This document shows positions 17,328 through 26,900 of a stretch of DNA of 64,000 bases, one piece after another. The notes under the pieces are model-generated. The model was not told the DNA's origin and did not search any database. It worked only from the letters and a program-made list of their open reading frames with translations. Position 1 is the first letter of the stretch; every line of letters begins with the position of its first letter. The DNA is from Clostridium acetobutylicum ATCC 824 (lineage in GTDB: Bacteria; Bacillota; Clostridia; Clostridiales; Clostridiaceae), in NCBI RefSeq assembly GCF_000008765.1, contig NC_003030.1, forward strand, positions 406,001 to 470,000. Reading direction: 5' to 3'. The position numbers and the translations under genes were made by a program.

Positions 17328-18036
17328 ATGTTTGATTTTATTGGAAATGGAAGTGCTTTTAATACAGAGAGAGGTAACAATAGTGCATTTATAAAGAAAA
17401 ATAGCAGTATGATACTTGTAGATTGTGGAGGTACAGTTTTTCACAGAATAAAGCAGCTTAATTTACTTCAGGATATTAAAAATTTATATATTATAATAAC
17501 ACATACACATCCGGATCACATTGGAAGTCTCGGGGACTTGATATTCTATTGTTACTATATATTGAAGTTTAAACCAACTATTATTTATCCCAATAAAGAT
17601 ATTATTACAGACTTTTTTAATATTATAGGAGTTGGAGATGAAATGTATGAGCTTGTTAGTGATAATAAGGTTAATTTAACAGCTCCGGAGTTTGGAGATT
17701 TAAATATAGAATTTATACCTGCATCTCATGTAGGAGTAATACCAGCATATGGTTTTTTAATTGGAATGTCTGATAACTTAGTTTATTACAGTGGAGATGG
17801 TAACAAATTACCAGAAAAAAATTATAAATAAAATTAAGAGCGGTTGTATTTCCATGGCATACCAGGATACGTGTGGTTTAAATTATGAGGGAAATGTTCA
17901 TCTATCCTTAAAAAAGCTTTGTGAAGCAATTCCAAAGGAGTTTAGAAATAAGGTGTTTTGTATGCATCTTGATGAAAATATAACAGAAGAAGAGATAAAA
18001 AATGAGGGCTTTAATGTCTCAGTTTTGTATAAATAA
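17328..18036 (+). pseudogene. MBL-fold metal-dependent hydrolase split by a frameshift at an A7 run
   Basis: The first frame (17328-17831) carries ILVDCGG, ITHTHPDHIGSLGDL (metal-binding HxHxDH), PASHVG and VYYSGDGN. It hits TAA just after seven A at 17815-17821. Skipping one base puts translation into the second frame (to 18036), which continues naturally with SMAYQDTCGLNYEGNVHLSL and VFCMHLDENI, the C-terminal metal ligands of the fold. So one gene of about 236 residues carries one extra base. Only the +1 frame works, so ordinary -1 slippage would not restore it. Either a recent mutation, a sequence error, or RNA polymerase slippage on A7. GAGGAGG precedes ATG 17328. Confidence 0.8.
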
Positions 18037-18053
18037 AATTTATTTATACAAAA
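18023..18053. repeat. 31-bp perfect palindrome at the MBL gene end
   Basis: Arms TTTTGTATAAATAAA and its exact complement flank a single A at 18038. It covers the MBL stop codon and lies 120 bp upstream of the hydroxyacid dehydrogenase gene. There is no U-tract. The TTTGTATA core resembles half of the GntR-type site at 19141. Could be an operator or an mRNA 3' hairpin. Confidence 0.45.
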
Positions 18054-18171
18054 TATAAAATATCCTAAAAATTAATAATATGTTGTAAAAAATACATAAA
18101 TATGATAACATATTATTAAAATAAACCACAATAAATTGACAAAATGATAAAAGGCGAAGGGAGAGTGCGGA

Positions 18172-19119
18172 TTGAAAACTAAGGCTTTATTTACTTTTCA
18201 TTTTTCTGAGGATGAAATAAAAAATCTTGAAGAACTTGGGTTTGAAATAATCTTGAGAAGAGAAAAAGACTTAAAATATACAAAAGAGCTTGAAGATGTA
18301 GAGTTTATGTTTACCTATAATCCATTTAAGCATTTCGATATAGCTAAGCTTAAAAAATTAAAGTGGATTCAACTTGAAAGTGATGGTTTTGAACAAATTC
18401 CAAAGGAGTATACTAAAAATAACGGAATTATAGTTACTAATAATAAAAATGGCTATAGTGTGCCTATTTCAGAGTGGATAGTTTGGAGCATTTTATCTAC
18501 CTACAAAGAGGCAAATATTTTCTTTCAGAATAAGCAGGATAAAAAATGGAAGCTTAGAACCTCTCTTAGAGAGATTTTTGGAGAAACTGTAGGAATACTT
18601 GGCACTGGACATATAGCTATTGAAACAGCAAAAAGACTTCAAGCTTTTGGGGTTAATGTTTTGGGACTTAATACTACAGGCAGAAAAGTAGAGTATTTCA
18701 ATGAATGTTATGCTAAGGATAGGGTAGAGGAAATGATTAAAGAGTGTGATGTAGTAGTATCACTTCTACCTATTACAGATGAGACACATCACTTTATTAA
18801 TGAAAGAATTTTTTTATTGATGAAAAATGGAGTGGTTTTTGTAAATGCATCAAGGGGTAAGGTAGTTGAAGAAGAGAAATTAATAAAGTTTCTTAAGAAT
18901 GGTAAAATACGTGCTGCAGCTTTGGATGTTGTTGAAGAAGAGCCTTTAAGTAAGGATAGTCCTCTTTGGCAAATGAATAATGTGATTATAACTCCGCACA
19001 ATTCTTGGATTTCACAAAACATGGCTAAAAGAAAGTATAAGTTAGTTTATGAAAACATGAGAAGATATAAAGCAGGAGAACAGCTTAAAAATATAGTGGA
19101 TTTACAAAAGGGATATTAG
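18172..19119 (+). CDS. D-isomer-specific 2-hydroxyacid dehydrogenase
   Basis: 315 residues. NAD-binding GILGTGHIAIETAKRL (about 143-158); catalytic Arg in NASRGKVV, Glu in VEEEPL, and His in ITPHNSW complete the family triad. It reduces 2-keto acids to D-2-hydroxyacids or the reverse; the exact acid cannot be read. TTG start at 18172 with GGGAGAG upstream. It leads a plus-strand group with an AEC carrier, a RocB-like peptidase and a class III aminotransferase, so it may act on a keto acid from amino acid breakdown (inference). Confidence 0.82.
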   Translation: MKTKALFTFHFSEDEIKNLEELGFEIILRREKDLKYTKELEDVEFMFTYNPFKHFDIAKLKKLKWIQLESDGFEQIPKEYTKNNGIIVTNNKNGYSVPISEWIVWSILSTYKEANIFFQNKQDKKWKLRTSLREIFGETVGILGTGHIAIETAKRLQAFGVNVLGLNTTGRKVEYFNECYAKDRVEEMIKECDVVVSLLPITDETHHFINERIFLLMKNGVVFVNASRGKVVEEEKLIKFLKNGKIRAAALDVVEEEPLSKDSPLWQMNNVIITPHNSWISQNMAKRKYKLVYENMRRYKAGEQLKNIVDLQKGY

Positions 19120-19140
19120 GATTAAATTTTTTAAAGGCAC

Positions 19141-19163
19141 ATTGTATACAAATACAAATACAG
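19141..19163 (+). promoter_or_regulatory. Shared 23-bp GntR-type operator, copy 1
   Basis: ATTGTATACAAATACAAATA plus CAG, identical over 23 bp to 33374-33396. It contains the palindrome TTGTATACAA and the direct repeat ACAAATACAAATAC, typical of FadR/GntR-class sites. It lies 44 bp before the AEC carrier gene. The GntR gene at 35794 is the best candidate regulator. Confidence 0.6.
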
Positions 19164-19206
19164 AGTTTTTACATATAAGATGAAAGGATAAAAATAATAA
19201 ATAATT

Positions 19207-20121
19207 ATGAAGAGTATGTATGTTTTTGAGCAAATTGTTATTCTATTTTTAATAATGGGTATTGGATATTATGCTGCAAAGTCAAAAATAATTGATGATG
19301 ACACTACAAGCCATTTATCAAATTTTATAGTTAGCATAACTCTTCCGTTAATGATATTGACTTCTTTTAACGTTGAGTATTCAAGAAAAACTGTTATTAC
19401 TATCATAAATCTTCTTGTATTTTCAGTTGCAGCTTTCATTATTTCAATTGTAATAGGAAAAATTATTTCATTTAAATTTGCTATGGATAAGAGAGATATA
19501 TTGATGTTTATGAGTATATTTTCTAACTGTGGTTTTATAGGATTTCCGGTACTAAAAGTTGTGTATGGAAATAAAGGAGTACTTTATACATCTATATTCA
19601 ATCTGGTATATAACGTATTTATTTGGACAATTGGAATAGTGATTATAAATGATAAGAGAGAAAAAATTGATTATAAGAAAATATTATTTAATCATAATAT
19701 AATAGCGGTTATTGTTGGAGTTTTTCTGATGCTCTTATCTATAAAAATACCATACGTTATGAGTTCAGCCTTCAATTTAATAGGGTCTATGACAGCACCG
19801 TTATCTATGATAGTAATTGGTTCTATACTAGCAGGTGTAGATTTTAATGATATTTTTAAGGATTGGAGCCTTTATTATATAGCAATTTTAAGATTAATTA
19901 TAATACCTCTTATAATTTATTTTGCACTTAAACCCTTTCAGATTAATAAAATTGTTATTGGGGTAATTATTATTTGTGAAGCTATGCCAGGAGGAACCCT
20001 TTGTCCTATACTTGCAAAAAGTTGCAATAGAAATTTTAAGTATGCGTCAAAGATAGTGCTTATAACAACAATTTTATCAATGATGACTATACCATTTATG
20101 ACTTTGTTTTTAAAAATATAG
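19207..20121 (+). CDS. AEC-family (auxin efflux carrier-like) transporter
   Basis: 304 residues, about ten membrane segments. Family features: LFLIMGIGYYAAKSKII at the N-terminus, NFIVSITLPLMILTSF, NCGFIGFPVLKVVYG, MTAPLSMIVIGSILA and the terminal EAMPGGTLCPILA. Bacterial AEC proteins carry malate, lactate or other carboxylates. No convincing ribosome site is visible within 15 nt of ATG 19207, so the start is less sure. It probably exports or imports the acid handled by its neighbours. A shared GntR-type site lies just upstream. Confidence 0.8.
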   Translation: MKSMYVFEQIVILFLIMGIGYYAAKSKIIDDDTTSHLSNFIVSITLPLMILTSFNVEYSRKTVITIINLLVFSVAAFIISIVIGKIISFKFAMDKRDILMFMSIFSNCGFIGFPVLKVVYGNKGVLYTSIFNLVYNVFIWTIGIVIINDKREKIDYKKILFNHNIIAVIVGVFLMLLSIKIPYVMSSAFNLIGSMTAPLSMIVIGSILAGVDFNDIFKDWSLYYIAILRLIIIPLIIYFALKPFQINKIVIGVIIICEAMPGGTLCPILAKSCNRNFKYASKIVLITTILSMMTIPFMTLFLKI

Positions 20122-20144
20122 AATTTTATTTGGAGATGATTTAA

Positions 20145-21794
20145 ATGAGTAGAATCAGTGAAGAAATAGAGAATTTAACTGTGGAGCTGGTAAAGGTGCC
20201 AAGTGTAAATGGAACAGAGGGAGAGGGCAATATAGGAAATAAAATTTTAAGTTACTTAAAGGAGATTGATTATTTTAAGGAGCATGAGGAGTATGCATTT
20301 AGAATACCTCTTAAGAATGACAAGCTTGGAAGAGGTAATGTTTTTGCTTTGATAAGAGGAGAAAAAGGACAATCAAATAGAACTATAATTTTACATGGAC
20401 ACATGGATACTGTTGCAGTAGATGATTATGGTTCATTAAAGGACTATGCTTTTGATCCAGATATTCTTCAAAAAAAGCTTAAAGAAATTGAATTGCCAGA
20501 AGAAGTTAGAGAAGATCTTGATAGTGGTGATTGGATGTTTGGACGAGGAGCATCAGATATGAAAAGTGGGGATGCAGTTCATCTTGTAGTATTAAAGGAA
20601 TTATCTAAAAGAGTTAAGGATATCTCTGGCAATATATTATTTATGTCAAATCCAGTAGAGGAAAATGAGCATAACGGAATTCGTGAAGCTCTTGACACAC
20701 TTGAAAAGTTAAAGGAAAAATATAGTTTAGAATATACCTTAGCAATAAACAATGATTATATATGTCCAATGTATAAGGGAGATAATACAAGGTATTTATA
20801 TACTGGAACAGTTGGAAAGCTGTTGCCTGCTTTTTATTTTGTAGGTAAGGAAACTCATGTTGGACAATGTTTTGAAGGAATAAATGCAGATGTAATTGCT
20901 TCGGAGGTAATAAATGAAATTGATTTAAATGTAGATTTATGTGATGAATACAATGGAGAGTACACACTTCCGCCTTCAGTTCTAAAGTTTAAGGATTTAA
21001 AAGAAAGCTATAATGTTCAAACGCCTTTTTCATCATTTGCATACTTTAATTATACAGTTCATAGTGAATCACCAAAACAAGCGTCAGAAAAATTAAAAAA
21101 AGCAGCTAAAAGGGCTTTTGAGAGAGTGATTAAAAGGAATGATGATAGGTACAAAAAATATTGTGAAATGACAAATCAAAAGTACGAACCTCTAAATTTT
21201 CAGGCAAAGGTTATAACTTATACACAGTTGTACACCTTAGCTAAAGCTAGATTTTCTGGGGATTTAGACAAAGAAATTAAAAGTTACGAACAAAGGCTTG
21301 TTGATAACTATGTGGATATTAGGGAAATATCACTTAGAGTTGTGGATAAAGTTTTTAATATATGGGGAGAGAAGAAACCCTGCATAGTAATGTTTTTTGC
21401 ACCACCATATTGTCCTCATAATACTTTAAATGTGAAGAATGAAAAGGAAAAGGAAATTATCAATAAAATAAAAGAGTGTGCTCAGCAGTTAAAAGAAAAA
21501 GAAGGTATAAATGAAGAATTTAAAGTTATGCAATTCTTCCCTAGCTTATCAGATAGCAGCTATCTTAAAATAGATGATGATAGTGAGGGAATAGAAAGCT
21601 TAACCTCTAATTTTCCTGGGTGGGACAGGGTATATGGCGTTCCTGTTCAAAAAATAAAAGATCTTAATATACCAGCAATAAACTACGGATGTTATGGTAA
21701 GGATGCTCATAAGTGGACGGAAAGAGTTTATAAGCCATATTCTTTTGAGGTTCTTCCAAAATTAATAATGCTTACAATAGAGAAGTTTTTATAG
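20145..21794 (+). CDS. rocB: M20 family peptidase, RocB-like
   Basis: 549 residues. Metal site motifs: ILHGHMDTV, RGASDMKSG, NPVEENEHNG, and a late KDAHKWTERVY. The length and insertions match RocB, which in Bacillus belongs to the arginine degradation regulon but has no firm reaction. Starts at ATG 20145 with TGGAGATG, 23 bp after the AEC gene; clearly in operon with it and with the aminotransferase downstream. Arginine-linked sites in the 33-37 kb cluster and the shared operator at 19141 support an amino-acid catabolic role. Confidence 0.83.
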   Translation: MSRISEEIENLTVELVKVPSVNGTEGEGNIGNKILSYLKEIDYFKEHEEYAFRIPLKNDKLGRGNVFALIRGEKGQSNRTIILHGHMDTVAVDDYGSLKDYAFDPDILQKKLKEIELPEEVREDLDSGDWMFGRGASDMKSGDAVHLVVLKELSKRVKDISGNILFMSNPVEENEHNGIREALDTLEKLKEKYSLEYTLAINNDYICPMYKGDNTRYLYTGTVGKLLPAFYFVGKETHVGQCFEGINADVIASEVINEIDLNVDLCDEYNGEYTLPPSVLKFKDLKESYNVQTPFSSFAYFNYTVHSESPKQASEKLKKAAKRAFERVIKRNDDRYKKYCEMTNQKYEPLNFQAKVITYTQLYTLAKARFSGDLDKEIKSYEQRLVDNYVDIREISLRVVDKVFNIWGEKKPCIVMFFAPPYCPHNTLNVKNEKEKEIINKIKECAQQLKEKEGINEEFKVMQFFPSLSDSSYLKIDDDSEGIESLTSNFPGWDRVYGVPVQKIKDLNIPAINYGCYGKDAHKWTERVYKPYSFEVLPKLIMLTIEKFL

Positions 21795-21866
21795 ATTAAA
21801 AAAAGAGGAGACCATGTAAGCTAATTTTACATTTGGTTTCCTACATATAGATAGGAGAGAATGAAA

Positions 21867-23147
21867 ATGAGCAGTTTATATGAAAGAAGTCTTAAGGTTA
21901 TCCCACCGGTAGCAGGAAGAGCTACAAAACTTGGAGTAGTAAGAGGAGAGGGGGCATACCTTTATACTGAGGATGGTAGAAAGGTCTTGGATTTTGCTAG
22001 TGGCGTTGCTGTATGCAACTTAGGGCACAATAATCCAGCGGTTATCAAGGCAGCAAAGGAACAAATGGACAAGCTTATACATGGTGGCCATAATGTTGTC
22101 TACTATGAATCATATGTAAAACTTGCGGAAAAAATAGTTGAACTCACAGGTAATAAAACAATGGTTTATTTCAGTAACAGTGGTGCGGAAGCCAATGAAG
22201 GAGCTATAAAATTAGCAAAATACATAACTAAAAGGCAGGCTATAATATCTTTTAAAGGATCTTTTCATGGAAGAACTTTAGCTACAACCTCTATAACAGG
22301 TTCAAGCTCTAAGTACAGAAAAAATTATGAAGGACTTCTTCCAAGCGTATATTTTGCAGAATATCCATATTGTTTTAGATGCCCGTATAAACAAAATAAA
22401 GAAAGCTGCAATATGGAATGCATTAGTCAATTTGAAGATATGTTTAAAAAGCTTATTGAGCCTGAAAGTGTTGCTGCAATTATAATGGAGCCAGTACAAG
22501 GAGAGGGAGGCTATATTGTTCCACCTAAAAAGTTCTTAAAAGCTGTTAGAGAAATTTGCGACAAGTATGGAATATGCCTTATTTTTGATGAAGTTCAATG
22601 TGGTTTTGGAAGAACGGGAAAAATCTTTGCCCATGAGAACTTTGAAGTAGAGCCAGATATTTTTACTTGTGCAAAGGCAATTGCCTCAGGTTTTCCTTTA
22701 AGCGCAGTTATAGGTAAAAAAGAACTTATGGAAAAATGGCCAGCAGGGGCTCATGGTGGAACCTTTGGAGGAAACCCTGTGGCTTGTGCAGCTTCACTTG
22801 CGACTATAAAGGAACTAGAAAGTGGAGTTTTAGATAATGCAAATAACATGGGAAATTACTTAAAGGAAGAACTTTTAAAGCTTAAGGACAAATATGCTTG
22901 TATAGGAGATATAAGAGGAATTGGACTTATGATAGGTATGGAGTTTTGCAAAGAAAATAATAATCCAGATGGTGATATAGTAACGTTTATTAGAGAAGTT
23001 GCAGTAAATAATAATCTAATACTTTTAGGTTGTGGAACAGAGCATAACGTACTTAGATTTATAGCACCACTTACTGTGGAAAAAAGTGAAATAGATATGG
23101 CAATATCCATAGTTGAAAAAGGTATTGTAGAATATTTAAATAAGTAA
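21867..23147 (+). CDS. Class III aminotransferase, GABA/ornithine type
   Basis: 426 residues, PLP fold type I. Motifs: FASGVAVCNLGHNNP, FSNSGAEANEGAIKLAKY, FKGSFHGRTLATTSITGS, EPVQGEGGYIVPP, LIFDEVQCGFGRTG and CAKAIASGFPLSAVIG with the PLP lysine. A Cys-rich insertion (YCFRCPYKQNKESCNMEC) is notable. Likely transfers an omega-amino group from GABA, ornithine or a related amine to 2-oxoglutarate. I prefer the second ATG (21867), which has correct spacing from GGAGAG. Ends the 18-23 kb group. Confidence 0.83.
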   Translation: MSSLYERSLKVIPPVAGRATKLGVVRGEGAYLYTEDGRKVLDFASGVAVCNLGHNNPAVIKAAKEQMDKLIHGGHNVVYYESYVKLAEKIVELTGNKTMVYFSNSGAEANEGAIKLAKYITKRQAIISFKGSFHGRTLATTSITGSSSKYRKNYEGLLPSVYFAEYPYCFRCPYKQNKESCNMECISQFEDMFKKLIEPESVAAIIMEPVQGEGGYIVPPKKFLKAVREICDKYGICLIFDEVQCGFGRTGKIFAHENFEVEPDIFTCAKAIASGFPLSAVIGKKELMEKWPAGAHGGTFGGNPVACAASLATIKELESGVLDNANNMGNYLKEELLKLKDKYACIGDIRGIGLMIGMEFCKENNNPDGDIVTFIREVAVNNNLILLGCGTEHNVLRFIAPLTVEKSEIDMAISIVEKGIVEYLNK

Positions 23148-23150
23148 GGT

Positions 23151-23194
23151 AAAATGACTTGAGAGAAGCTTTGTTATTTCTCTCAAGTCATTTT
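23151..23194. terminator. Bidirectional terminator between aminotransferase and GNAT genes
   Basis: Perfect 17-bp arms (23151-23167 and 23178-23194) with A4 on one side and T4 on the other. The right arm overlaps the GNAT stop codon, so it serves both convergent genes. Confidence 0.85.
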
Positions 23195-23705
23195 AGTGTA
23201 TATCAAGAAGGTAATAATTGAATTCTTCTGAAGAACTAGCTAACTTAAAATTGCAATTTTTAAGAACTCTGTTAGAGCCAGTATTTGTTTTTAAAACCTT
23301 ACAAGCAGTTATGCCCTTTAGGTCAGGATTTTTTGAGGCCCAGTTTGATAATAAAGATAGGGCTTCAGTCATAAGACCTTGTTTTCTATAAGCACAAGAT
23401 ATACTGTAACCTACTTCTACGTGTCCTCCTTCATCTGGAGTTCCTTTAAAACCAATAAAACCTATGCCACTTTTGGTATTCTTATCTACAATGAGCCAGT
23501 AAGTATACCACTCATGTATATCTTTAGGTACTTTCTCCATCTTTTTAATCTTTTTTGAGATTGCTGATTTAGTAAAGTCAAATATTGCGTTTTGATTAAT
23601 GTGGACTTTAATAAGATTAATAGTTCCTTTTTCAATATTTATAAGGTCATCAAAGGACAATGGGCGCAAAAGTAGTCTTTCTGATTCTAATATTATTTTA
23701 TTCAT
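23193..23705 (-). CDS. GNAT-family N-acetyltransferase (RimJ-like)
   Basis: 170 residues. SERLLLRPLSFDDL is the standard start of RimJ/YdaF-type GNATs. GFIGFKGTPDEGGHVEVGYSI, then RKQGLMTEAL (acetyl-CoA loop) and KTNTGSNRVLKNCNF complete the fold. The substrate is unknown. The ribosome site is poor (no GGAG within 15 nt of ATG 23705). A GGAGGTGACC 55-65 nt upstream precedes only a nine-codon frame. Convergent with the aminotransferase gene. Confidence 0.8.
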   Translation of the reverse strand: MNKIILESERLLLRPLSFDDLINIEKGTINLIKVHINQNAIFDFTKSAISKKIKKMEKVPKDIHEWYTYWLIVDKNTKSGIGFIGFKGTPDEGGHVEVGYSISCAYRKQGLMTEALSLLSNWASKNPDLKGITACKVLKTNTGSNRVLKNCNFKLASSSEEFNYYLLDIH

Positions 23706-23831
23706 ATTTGTTTTTAGGGAGAGAAGATAAAATATTCTTAAAAACTCCCGCTAAAGGTCACCTCCATTTTTAAATTATATATATTCATTATATAGTACTT
23801 GTTTGTTGATTTAAATTGATGTTATAGAAGA

Positions 23832-23847
23832 CTTACAACTTTGTAAG
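23832..23847. promoter_or_regulatory. Bce-type response regulator operator, copy 1 (before the RND pump)
   Basis: CTTACA-ACTT-TGTAAG, a perfect 6-4-6 inverted repeat 91 bp before the RND gene start. It has the same arms and spacing as 29411-29426. The layout matches the TTACA-N4-TGTAA pattern known for BceR-type regulators. A following T-run makes a hairpin terminator conceivable, but no plus-strand gene ends nearby. Confidence 0.6.
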
Positions 23848-23937
23848 CCTTTTTTAAGTATAATAAATTTTATAACATCACCTTATCATATAGAATGGTA
23901 TATAATAAAAGCTTTATATGAATGGGGGATATTAATA

Positions 23938-26900
23938 TTGAATCGATTAACCAAGTTTTCGCTTAAGAATATGTTTGTAATATTTCTTATAATAATTTTG
24001 ATTACAGTTGGAGGACTTTATTCCACAAAAACTATAAATATGGAGTCTATGCCTAATATAAACATACCAGTTGTAACAGCAGTAACGGTTTATCCAGGTG
24101 CATCGCCAGAACAGGTTGCAAGCGATATATCGAGGCCAGTACAAAAAGCAATTTCAGGGATACAGGGCATACAGGATGTAAAAACTACATCAAATGAAAA
24201 TGTATCTGTAGTAGTTGCTCAATTTGATTATTCGGCTGATATGGATAAAGCTCAGAAAAATGTAGAGGATGCTGTTAATAAGATTAAATTTCCAGAGAGT
24301 GCTAAGAAGTCAACAATTTCTAGAATAAGTATGGGAAGTGCACCTATAATGACTTATTCTATAAATAGCACTAAAAGTATAGATGAATTAACTAAGATTG
24401 TTAATGATAAGATTGAGCCAAAGCTCAGCGGAATTTCTGGAGTTTCAAGTGTAGAGATGCAAGGAACTTCCAATGATGATATATATGTAAAAGTTGATAA
24501 TGATAAACTTAAAAATAATGGACTTACTTTATCAGATGTGAAGACTGCACTTCAGGGAAATAATATATCTATTCCAGCAGGAAGTGTAAACGTGGGAGAT
24601 AGTACTCTTCCAATAGAAATGACCAAGAAGCTGTATACTACTGCGGATATAGAAGCTATGCCTATAGCTGTTATTCCAAATCAAACCAAGGTTGTAGGAG
24701 AGGCATTTCAACAGGTTCAGGGAGGAATGACACAATTAGGACAGGCTGTCGGTCAACTAGGACAAAATATGGGACAATTAGGACAGGCTGTTGGTCAAAT
24801 GGGCCAAGGCATGGGACAAATGGGGCAGATGGTTGGAGGAAACACACAGTCCATCGCAATATTAAATCAAATGCAAAAAGCGCAATCTCAAATATTATTA
24901 GAGCAGGAGGTTTTGACTAACCCTACCTCATCAGCTCAAGATAAGACTAAGGCGCAGGCAACTATAACAGCAGCTCAAGGTATGCTTCAGCAGGCTCAAG
25001 CTCAGCTTGATAAACTTATGGGCGCGCAAATAGAAAGTAGTAAAGCTTTAAGCAGCTCAGCTGGATCATTGAAAACCGCAGCTCCAAGCCAAGGAACAGC
25101 AAAATCAAGCTCTGCACCAAGCTTAGGCAGTAGTTCTTCTTCAAGCAGTTCAAATGCATCGCAGATTAAAGTTGTATACCTTAAAGATGTGGCAACTGTA
25201 ACAAGAGGAAGTGCAGATAAAAGTTATTTTATAAGATCAAATAGTAAAAACAGTATCATACTTAACATTTATAAGACAGATGATGGAAATACAGTAAATG
25301 TTGCAAAAGATGTAGCAAGTGCTCTTGAAGATTTACAAAAATCCAACAACGGCATTAAGTTTAATAAGATAAGTGATTCATCAAAATACGTTAAGGATTC
25401 TGTAAATGGAATGGTTAGAGAGGGAGTTTTAGGAGCTCTTTTTGCAATAGTAGTTATAGCATTTTTCTTAAAAAATATAAAGGCTACCATAATAGCTGTA
25501 GTTTCTATACCACTTTCAATACTTATAGCACTTATACTTCTACCTAGATTTGGAATAACTTTAAATATAATGTCACTTTCGGGAATGGCGGTGGCAGTAG
25601 GGCGTATAGTTGATGACTCCATTGTTGTTATTGAAAATATTCATCGAAGGATTCTAAAAGATGATGTTGAAAAGGGCAAGATAATTCAAGTAGCAGCAGA
25701 CGAGGTTTCCTCTGCAATTACATCATCAACAGTAACCACTGTAGCGGTATTCTTACCACTAGCTATGATAAGCGGAATGGTTGGAAAAGTATTTGTGCCT
25801 TTTGCGGTAACAGTAGTAATATGTATTTTAGCTTCACTTTTAGTTGCAGTAACAGTAGTTCCTGTAATGAGCAGACTTATGATATTAAATGAAAAACCGA
25901 AGCCTGAAAAAGGTGAAGGAGCTATAGTAGGTTTCTACAAGAAAGTTCTTAATGGAGCACTTAATCATAGAGCAGCAGTTATGGGAGTTTCAGTAGTTTT
26001 ATTTGTACTATCGCTTTTCCTCATTAAAGGTATAGGTATTCAATTTTTACCTTCTAGTTCATCAAATGTGTTAAATGGAACAATAACTACAGCACCAGGA
26101 ACTTCCGCAGAAAAAACTAATGAAGAAGCTTTAAAATTCGAGAAATATCTTTTAAATAGAAGTGATGTAAAAACAGTGGTAAGTTCAATTGGTGATAATA
26201 GTTCAAGTTCATCCTCTGCAATGTCTATGCAGGGAGGAAATTCTGGTAAGATAACTATAGTTCTTAAAGACGGAGTTAATAACGATAAATCAGCAGATGA
26301 AATTATAAAAAAAGCTACAGATATGTCAAGCAAAAATACTAAATTTGCTGTTACAGTTCAAAGCTTTACAAGTGGCAGTAAGGATAATGTTGAAATAGTT
26401 GTAAACGGAAATAACATGAAGGATATAACAGCGGCAGCAAGTAAGGCAACAGAAGCTCTTAAAGGAGTAAAAGAACTTACAAATGTAAACAATACGCTTT
26501 CAAGCAAAAAACCAGAAATTTCAGTTGCAATAGATAGCGCAAAAGCAGCAAATGAAGGGCTATCTCCAATGATTGCAGCAGGAATGGTTCAGGGTATCAT
26601 GAACTACAATAATGTTACTACAATACAATCAGGAAAAAATAATGTAAATGTGTATTTGGGATATGACAATAAGGACATTAATTCCCTAGATAAGGTTAAA
26701 ACAATACAACTTCAAGGAGCATCTGGAAGCTTTAATTTAAGCGATATAGCAGATGTTCAGGTTGCAGATGGACCTGTAAGCGTAGAGGAGCTTAACGGAA
26801 ACCAATATGCATCAATTACAGCAGATGTAAAAACAAAGGATACTCAAACAGCATCTAAAAATGCGATGGAAAAAATAAAATCAATTAAGGGAATTCCAAA

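Noticed and set aside
17815-17821. Programmed -1 ribosomal frameshift on A7
   Set aside because: The -1 frame does not lead into the second part; a +1 change is required, so standard -1 slippage is excluded.
23832-23855. Intrinsic terminator before the RND gene
   Set aside because: The repeat is followed by T residues, but no plus-strand gene ends there. The preceding one has its own terminator at 23151, and the same 6-4-6 repeat recurs before the ABC genes.
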